A stretch of DNA of 64,000 bases from Bostrychus sinensis (lineage: Eukaryota > Chordata > Actinopteri > Gobiiformes > Eleotridae): contig CM036246.1 in the NCBI GenBank assembly GCA_020698575.1, positions 186,001 through 250,000 on the forward strand. Direction: 5' to 3'. Below are positions 58,265-64,000 of the stretch, in pieces. The position numbers and the translations under genes were made by a program. The notes under the pieces are model-generated. The model was not told the DNA's origin and did not search any database. It saw only the letters and a list, made by a program, of their open reading frames with translations. The number at the start of each line of letters is the position of its first letter. Position 1 is the stretch's first letter.

Positions 58265-58349
58265 TGTCAGGGGTAGCGGGCAGCAGCAGGCAGAGTAGCA
58301 GCAGCACTTGGAGCCCTCTCTGGACTGGACTCACCATGCTCCACTCCAT
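58265..58349 (-). CDS. ptprf: ptprf coding exon 1: start codon and signal peptide
   Basis: The exon encodes 28 residues plus one base. It starts at an ATG in a strong Kozak context (GGACCATGG), has a short polar N-region, then a hydrophobic core LQVLLLLCLLLPA, and ends ATPD before the donor A|GTGAGT. The split codon becomes Ser on joining the next exon, giving a D-S junction like the mature N terminus of PTPRF. This directs the receptor to the secretory pathway. A second in-frame ATG four codons later is possible, but the first has the better context. The first coding intron is nearly 10 kb, as is common for this family. A non-coding 5' exon must lie farther right; a weak acceptor-like TTACAG is present just upstream of the ATG. 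Confidence 0.85.
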
Positions 58350-59557
58350 GGTCCACGATGCAGGTGGGGCCTACCAGGGGGCTACGCAGTCATTCACTGT
58401 CACCTGTAACACCAGGACCTATATTTGATAATGTACTGAACACAGGTCAATGTGGAGACACTGTAAACTCTCCTACAGAGAGAATTCTCATGTGGTTAAA
58501 ACTAGAGCCCGACCGATATGAATTTTTTTGAGGCCAATGCAGATACCAATATTAGATAATAAAAAAATAAATACCAATGTCTGATAATCAAGTGATACAG
58601 TTATACATTAGGAAAAAGTATTTTAAGCATTTTTCTTTCTGCTCTTGTTTACATGAACATGGTGTGTACACCCCAGGCCACTTTATTAGACTAAACATCT
58701 TTTTAAAATGTTGTAGAAAGCTACTTATTGTTCTTTATGCTGATTGTTATGTAGGTTGTAGTTAGCCTGGCCTGCAACCCAAACTCTTTTCCTTTTCTAT
58801 ACAAAGAAGTTAGTCTGGTACCCCAGACTAACTGGCAGAACAATGACAGGCGGAGTAACCAATCAGAAAAACAAAGGGTGGGACATAAGCTGTGCACTGC
58901 TGACCCAAACATGGATTACTGCTGTTTTTTTTCATAAAACACCAGGATACAGCATATTATAAACAGCTCTGTACTTATTTCTGAACAGAGACAGCAGCAG
59001 AAGACAGCTGTACAAAGACAAAGAAAAAGTTGTTTTTTTTAATGCATTTGTTATGTGGGACGTCAACAAGACTTAAAGAGGATCTTTATAAAAAAAATTT
59101 TTTTTTGCAATATTTATTAAAACTACCTTCATTGCCCTGTATAAGGCTTATAAAATGGTGTATCAGAAAAAACAATAATAATATTAATAAACTGTGGACT
59201 CAATCGTTTTCGTCATGAGTATGGTAACCACTGATCCACAGACTTGCCAATCATTCCGACTTCCTGGTTTCGGCGATATGTGCTCGTTCTTGTGCCTGCG
59301 CATGCGTACACAGTATGTTTATGTAGTCCGGTGTTTGCCCGGCTTCATCGTAGCACAGACAGCCTGACTTTGAAGAACACAACGGCTGAGGAAAACCATC
59401 AACCGGGTGGTCGCAAAAGGTGTATGAGAAGAGGAGAAAAACTGTAGAAGAGCATAATAAAACCCGTGTGGTTCTTGCCGAATCTTTCAAACGATGGCGT
59501 GCGCTGAACAGAAAGGGCTTCAGACCGATGCATTGGTCGCCAAGTTTTTCTGCTGAA
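58350..59557. other. 5' flank or 5' UTR intron of ptprf; one MITE end
   Basis: No second 5' exon or CpG-rich promoter recognised. At about 58504-58600, AGAGCCCGACCGATATG and following AT-rich sequence resembles one terminus of a fish MITE family. The remaining sequence has no gene. The true promoter is presumably to the right of the window. Confidence 0.4.
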
Positions 59558-59660
59558 CAGTAGGGCTGCACGGTATATGCGGTAGACGGTAGAAATTATA
59601 TAAATTTGGCCTACGGTAGAGATTTGCGCTCTACCGTCCTATCGTCGATAAAGTTATCGC
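59558..59660. mobile_element. hAT-like MITE terminus (CAGTAGGGCTGCACGG)
   Basis: CAGTAGGGCTGCACGGTATA begins a segment with inverse words around CGGTAGA/TCTACCG, as in fish hAT MITEs. The opposite end was not found, so only a fragment is reported. Confidence 0.4.
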
Positions 59661-59812
59661 ACCTGCCTCAACATGGCTGCAAGCACAGACAGAGCTGAGC
59701 ATAGGGCTGTAAAATTTAACTTAAAACTGAAATTGGATAAAGAATAGGGTCGATGTCGGTGATAAGCTTAGAGCACTTTTATTCGATCTGGACACATCTC
59801 CAGACAGTGCAG

Positions 59813-61151
59813 CAGTGTTGTGCAAGTTCACACTTTTCATGAACTAGTTCAAAGTTCAGTTCACACATGTTCAAAGTGAACTGTTCACGTTCATAGTTCA
59901 CAATTTTAATTTTGAACTAGTTCAAAGTTCAGTTCATGTTATTTTTAGGTGAGATATGTAAATGAAAGGCTGAACTTGTTTTTCAAACTATGACTTCTAT
60001 CACTATACATCTACCTTCTAGCCTCACTGTAGATCTTAAGGTGTACTCACACCAGGCCAATCGAACCGTGCCCAAGTCCGGAACGCCCCTAAAGCACGGC
60101 ACGGTTGCCTAAAGTGAGTGCTCCGCAGAGCGCCCAGGCGCGGTATGCTTCAGGACTATCTATGCAACTGTTCTTCTCTCGGTAAAAAGTGAAAAAACTC
60201 CATTATCAACACTGGTAACAATGCCAGCGACTTGCGCTCACCTTTCTGAAGAAGAGAACAGACAGCAGCAGTAGTTTTGAATCCTCTCTAATCGTCTGCG
60301 TGCCTTCACTGCTCCTCGTATGTGGCTCATTCCAAACCTGTGAGAGAAGACCGCGTCTCACGAACGAGACTCAAAGCAGAATCACAATAGCACAGATACT
60401 TCATGCCGCTGGTCTCACGTTTTCCACTACGCTGGTTTTAAAAGTGTTAGCGGCTCGCTCAGCTTGTAAACAAACTGCGCATCACGATGACGTAGCAGCC
60501 TGTCGCTCTCAGAGGTGATGATGTAACCGGGCCACGGCACAGATCGTTTTTGCAGGTGGGAGTGCGGGCCGGCGGGGGTCTCAGACCCCTCCCCAATCTT
60601 ACCTGGGCACAGCACGGTTTGAATGGCCCTAGTGTGAGTGCGCCCTTAAATTCTATCACACAAAATGGACGTTTTTGCATATATAAGCTTGCACAGAAAG
60701 GTAATTTTTTTCCGTCAGAGTCTTTGCGTGACAATGTGTAAAATGTCTGTAAATGATCATAGTTAGAGGCAGCATCGTCTGTGTTCTCTGTGCCTTCACT
60801 TGCACTGCCAAAGATATTAGATTCGACTATCTTTGGCTTCACACTACGTTACCCAAGATGCATTGCGCACACAAGCGCTCTCTGGTGAAGCTGTGCAGTT
60901 TTGGAATGGAGCCCGTGGGCAGTGAGTGACAGCGCTGTTTAAAAAGTACGATCAGACCTCTTCACTCTACTCAGGTGAAAACAAATTCCGACGTTTAATT
61001 GATGTGACGTACGTCGTTCATCTCACATAATCTGAACAAATTCACGTTCAAGTTCTTGATTTACAAATGTGTTGCGTTCAGTTCAAAGTTCACATAAAAA
61101 TGAACGTGTTCAATGAACGCGTTCATTTGAACTCGTTCATGCACAACACTG
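59813..61151. mobile_element. hAT element with 8-bp target duplication CAGTGCAG
   Basis: CAGTGCAG lies at 59805-59812 and 61152-61159. The ends CAGTGTTGTGC and GCACAACACTG are perfect inverse repeats of 11 bp, and GAACTAGTTCA/GTTCA-rich subterminal repeats fill the first and last 130 bp. Length is 1339 bp with no transposase; 606 bp of this is a nested element. An exact 8-bp duplication makes the boundary reliable. Confidence 0.9.
60040..60645. mobile_element. TTAA-flanked MITE nested in the hAT element
   Basis: TTAA occurs at 60036-60039 and 60646-60649. The ends GGTGTACTCACACCAGG and its inverse partner CTAGTGTGAGTGCGCCC are imperfect inverse repeats, and AACCGTGCC/GCACGGTT continue the match inward. 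TTAA duplication indicates piggyBac or Kolobok type. No transposase. Confidence 0.75.
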
Positions 61152-61889
61152 CAGTGCAGACGCAGATTACGGAGCAGCTGAGGGGCGCACACTGCCCACC
61201 TCTTACAGCATGAGCAAGAGAATTAAGAGTGGAGTTTACAGGAATAACCACCTAAAAGCATTAAAAAAAAAAAAAAAAAGCATTTAAAGCATGCAATGAC
61301 AGCAACAACTGCAGCAACAGTGCTAAAAGAGGAGCTAAGCTAATGTTAGCATTTGCTGTGCTGCACAAAAACCCCACGGAAACGCCGCCAGTGCTCTGGA
61401 AACAGGGTGCGCATGCTGTGTTTTGCAGTAAAGCCAAAGGAGCACACCGCTGCAGTGCATCACGTGACGTTCTTCAGTGCTGTGTCTTGTCACTTGAAAA
61501 AGCTTTGTGATCAGTGTGGAGTTTAAAACAGGTGATTTTACTGGTAATAGTTTGACAAAATGAGAGAACTAGGTCCAGGCTGTGTGAGGAGAGACAGGTC
61601 AGCTCTGTAGAAACAGGCAGGAGTTTTTCCTGCTCTCATCACTGGAGCTGCAGTGAACTGGACGTTTTCAGTTGTTTAAAACTGAGAACAAATTAGCAGC
61701 TTACCTCTTTTATTTGTTTAAATTATTACAGTTATTATTGTATAAAAAAAATTAACCCTTGCAATGAAAGATTTTACATTAAATCCCTCACTGTCTTATT
61801 ACATTAAAATCTAAATCTAAGGATGAATCACAGCCATGATTATCATTTTTTAATTGTAAACATAAAATTGAATAAAAAAATTAAGCAAT
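61152..61889. other. intergenic or 5' intron, nothing recognised
   Basis: Contains an A-run near 61263-61279. No gene supported. Confidence 0.45.
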
Positions 61890-62782
61890 CCACCAAAAAA
61901 CTCTTCCACTTGAGGGAGGAGCTCTCCTCTGACCTGGAGAGGGCAGGCCACCCTTTTCCGCTCGAGAACCATGGGCTTGGAGGTGCTGATTCCCATCCCA
62001 GCCGCTTCACACTTGGCTGCAAACCACCCCAGTACACACTGAAGGTCCTGGTTTGATGAAGCCAACAGGACAACATCATCTACAAAAAGCAGAGATGAGA
62101 TCCTGAGGTCCCCAAACTGGACTCTCTCCGGCCCCTGGCTGCACCTAGAAATTTTGTTCATAAAAATAATGAACAGAACCGGTGATAAAGGGCAGCCCTG
62201 CAGGAGTCCAACATGCACTGGGAACAGGTCCGACTTACTGCTGGAAATGCAAACCAAACTCATGCTCCGGTTGTACAGAGACCGGACAGCGCTTAGCAGA
62301 GGGCCCCAAACCCCATAGTCCCAGAGCACCCCCACAGGAGGCTGCAAGGGACACGGTTGAATGCCTTCTTCAGGTCCACAAAACACATGTTGATTGGTTG
62401 AACTCCCATGAACCCTCGAGCACCCGACAGAGAGTGTAGAGCTGGTCCACTGTTCTGCAACTGGGACGAAAACTGCATTCTTCCTCCTGAATCCGGGGTT
62501 CGACTATTGGCTGAATTCTCCTCTCCAGCACCCTGGAATAGACTTTGCCAGGGAGGCTGAGAAGTGGCATCCCCCTGTAGTTGGAACACACCCTCCATTC
62601 CCCCTTCTTAAAAAGAAGGACCACCACCCCGGTCTGCCAGTCCAAAGGCACAGTCCCCGACGACTATGCGATGTTGCAGAGACGTGTCAACCAAGACAGC
62701 GCCACAACATTCAGAGACCCCCGAAGCCTTGCCACCAAGGAGCTTTCAGGAGCTGAAGCCACCTCGGTGACTTCAGCCTGGG
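61890..62782 (-). pseudogene. Rex3/RTE-like LINE reverse transcriptase fragment
   Basis: Minus strand: PESSLVARLRGSLNVVALSW (about 62750-62680), then PLDWQTGVVVLLFKKGEWRV, CSNYRGMPLLSLPGKVYSRV, CVLWTLRRHS-type break, DYGVWGPLLSAVRSLYNRSM, GLLQGCPLSPVLFIIFMNKI, then LLFVDDVVLLASS (catalytic YADD-like, here FVDD). Frameshifts lie near 62380-62440. It is truncated at both ends: the right side is cut by an LTR at 62783 and the left side stops at VEEFF. A 3' loss is unusual for a LINE and implies a later deletion. Confidence 0.85.
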
Positions 62783-64000
62783 TGTTACGACCCATAAGTG
62801 AACATATTTAAAGAGGACACAGGAGTCAAAAGGGTTATAAGTCAAAGGTTTGTTTTATTTATTTGACTTGTTTTTTCTTGGTTTTGTTGTGTTTCTTTGG
62901 TTCTTCTTTAGTTAAACAAAACCCCTCAAACAAAACCCCCCCATGCCCAAAGTAACAAAAGAAAGGTGGACACTGGGAAGCTGGCCCAACAAAACATAAG
63001 GACAACGCGGTGGACAAGCCAACCCCTATGGGGCCATAGTCCTGCCGCCGTGCTGCTACCCCTACCCTAACGCAAAACAACCCGAAACTAAGCCCTAAAC
63101 AAAAGAAAAGCGAAAACAGGACCACCGGTCTCCCCGGGTCAAACAAAAGCTAAAGCTGACAAAAAGTGCTACATAGGCCTGGAGTGGGCCCACAGCATGG
63201 CAGGTGGAACCGCCGGTGCTCACGAGCGCGAGCATGCACGAGCGTGAGGAGAGAGTTGGAGAGAGGAAGGCAGAGCAGAGAGAGCGGGCAGCGCACAGGT
63301 GACCTACATGGGTGCTGGTATGGGTGCTGTTTAATGGGCAAATTATCACCAATGTCAATGTCATGCATTAGTACAGTGGTCTGCGATGGCACGTCCGAAA
63401 ATAATGTTTCAAATGCGTGTAACAGGTCAATCAGATCAGAGCGTTGTGGCGCTGGGAGATGAGCCAAGTGAGCAGGGAGATTATTCAATATTTCCGTATT
63501 CGACAACTTGCCATCAGTCAGCGCCTCAGACAAGACCCCGCCTCCTTCGTCAGCGCACAACCCAAGGGCCGTGCTAGACTGCGCCTCCGCTGAAACGGTA
63601 TTTGCGACAAGACACGGAGCCGAGACTTCAGCACCGGACAGCTCTGCAGCTGCATGAGTGACAGACGCGCCAGAGGGGACAGCTGACAAAAAAGGCCCGC
63701 GCTCAATATAAGGCTTCAGCATATTTACGTGACACAACCGGGACCCACACCGTCTTTCAGGCGTAGACACAAGATAGTTCCTGTCACTGACCTTTTCCTT
63801 GATCAAATAAGGCCCACTATAACGAGCTTGTAGGCTCGAGCCAGGCATGGGCAGCAACACCAACACTTTGTCACCAGGCTTAAACTCTCTGACTTTAGCA
63901 CGTCTGTCAAACCAGGACTTCATTCTAGTCTGTGCAGCTACCAGATTGTCCTTAGCTATCTCACAAGCACGGTGAAGTGTCAGTCTAAAGTCACTAACAT
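62783..64000 (-). mobile_element. Gypsy-type LTR retrotransposon, internally deleted, 3' LTR inserted in Rex3
   Basis: The LTR end TGTTACGACCC at 62783 (…GGGTCGTAACA on the minus strand) splits the Rex3-like fragment. The LTR occupies about 62783-63310 and contains no coding region I recognise. To its right is a Gypsy polyprotein segment (63310-64000) that runs off the window. Between the RT start and the LTR most of the reverse transcriptase and RNase H are deleted. Confidence 0.75.
63310..64000 (-). pseudogene. Gypsy polyprotein: integrase C terminus directly followed by start of reverse transcriptase
   Basis: Open from the window edge. MKSWFDRRAKVREFKPGDKV and ARYSGPYLIKEKVSDRNYLV are the integrase C-terminal (GPY/F) domain, ending CHVNMLKPY. 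After about 110 residues of linker comes NNLPAHLAHLPAPQRSDLID, FSDVPSQT and DNLPIKQHPY, the leader of a Gypsy reverse transcriptase. So integrase precedes RT in this polyprotein, as in Gmr1-type elements (known from cod), not the standard RT-RNase H-integrase order. The frame then leaves RT after HPYQ, where a deletion joins LTR-side sequence. Confidence 0.7.

Larger units (their letters stand above)
6116..58349 (-). other. ptprf: LAR-type receptor tyrosine phosphatase gene, extracellular half (14 coding exons)
   Basis: Seen: fourteen minus-strand exons with consistent phases join to a 3056-nt partial coding sequence: signal peptide, three Ig domains, then FNIII repeats. Exon lengths in transcript order are 85, 146, 142, 189, 111, 270, 582, 137, 145, 194, 118, 582, 98 and 257 nt. 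Known: LAR-RPTPs (PTPRF, PTPRS, PTPRD) are type I membrane phosphatases acting in axon guidance and as presynaptic organisers that bind proteoglycans and postsynaptic adhesion partners. Among the three, PTPRF fits best: RTAPNLL after FN8, VPGRP opening FN6, and the PPRKVEVEPLNSTA start of FN5. The membrane segment and the two cytoplasmic phosphatase domains must lie beyond the left edge. The 5' UTR exon and promoter were not found. Teleosts usually have two ptprf copies and I cannot say which this is. Confidence 0.93.

Noticed and set aside
62859..63364. Minus-strand frames in the Gypsy LTR region
   Set aside because: They lie in the LTR, lack domains and overlap in different phases.
1..64000. 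tRNA, rRNA or other structured RNA genes
   Set aside because: No cloverleaf with A and B boxes or rRNA core sequence was noticed on either strand.

Overview
This window is teleost-like nuclear DNA: about 52 kb of the minus strand is one vertebrate gene with short exons and long introns, and the introns are packed with transposon families common in fish genomes (Tc1-like, Rex3-like, L2-like, fish L1, Penelope-like, hAT/Harbinger-type MITEs, a Gypsy LTR element). I cannot name the species. The only host gene I can support is a LAR-class receptor protein tyrosine phosphatase, closest to PTPRF (LAR). Fourteen coding exons, from the signal peptide (58349) to the eighth fibronectin III domain (6116), encode about 1018 residues: signal peptide, Ig1-Ig3, FN1-FN3, FN5-FN8. 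Every splice phase I worked out by hand is consistent. The transmembrane segment, both phosphatase domains and the non-coding 5' exon(s) lie outside the window.

The most interesting gene-level points are the microexons. An 18-nt exon encoding GGTPIR (21803-21820) sits where the LAR-family meA insert belongs in Ig2. A 12-nt candidate (18583-18594), reading DQRE, sits at the meB position between Ig2 and Ig3. I could not find an FN4 exon: the FN3 exon joins the FN5 exon in frame without it, and transposon debris occupies the interval. One FN3 intron seems to use a GC donor.

Layout by region (left to right on the plus strand). 0-6.1 kb: 3' intron with a hAT-like MITE and a broken LINE. 6.1-16.2 kb: exons for FN8 back to Ig3, interrupted by a possible LTR, a Tc1 relic and an L2-like LINE tail. 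16.2-32.2 kb: Ig2 exons and microexons in introns with two minisatellites, a microhomology-type tandem duplication and a nested hAT/Harbinger block (27.2-31.5 kb). 32.2-46.4 kb: one giant intron containing LINE fragments, an endonuclease-domain (RLE) LINE, a decayed Tc1, and an L1 with a 13-bp target duplication inserted in an older DNA transposon. 46.4-48.4 kb: Ig1 exons. 48.4-58.3 kb: first coding intron, with a Tc1-like transposon whose 340-aa transposase is intact, a Penelope-like fragment and an L2-like LINE inside a TIR element. 58.3-64 kb: upstream of the start codon, a hAT element with a nested TTAA element, a Rex3-like fragment, and a Gypsy element whose integrase end precedes its reverse-transcriptase start.

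The genes do not form an operon or a shared pathway: one host receptor gene hosts many independent mobile elements. All intervals are hand-read from the sequence; family names come from recognised motifs, not searches.
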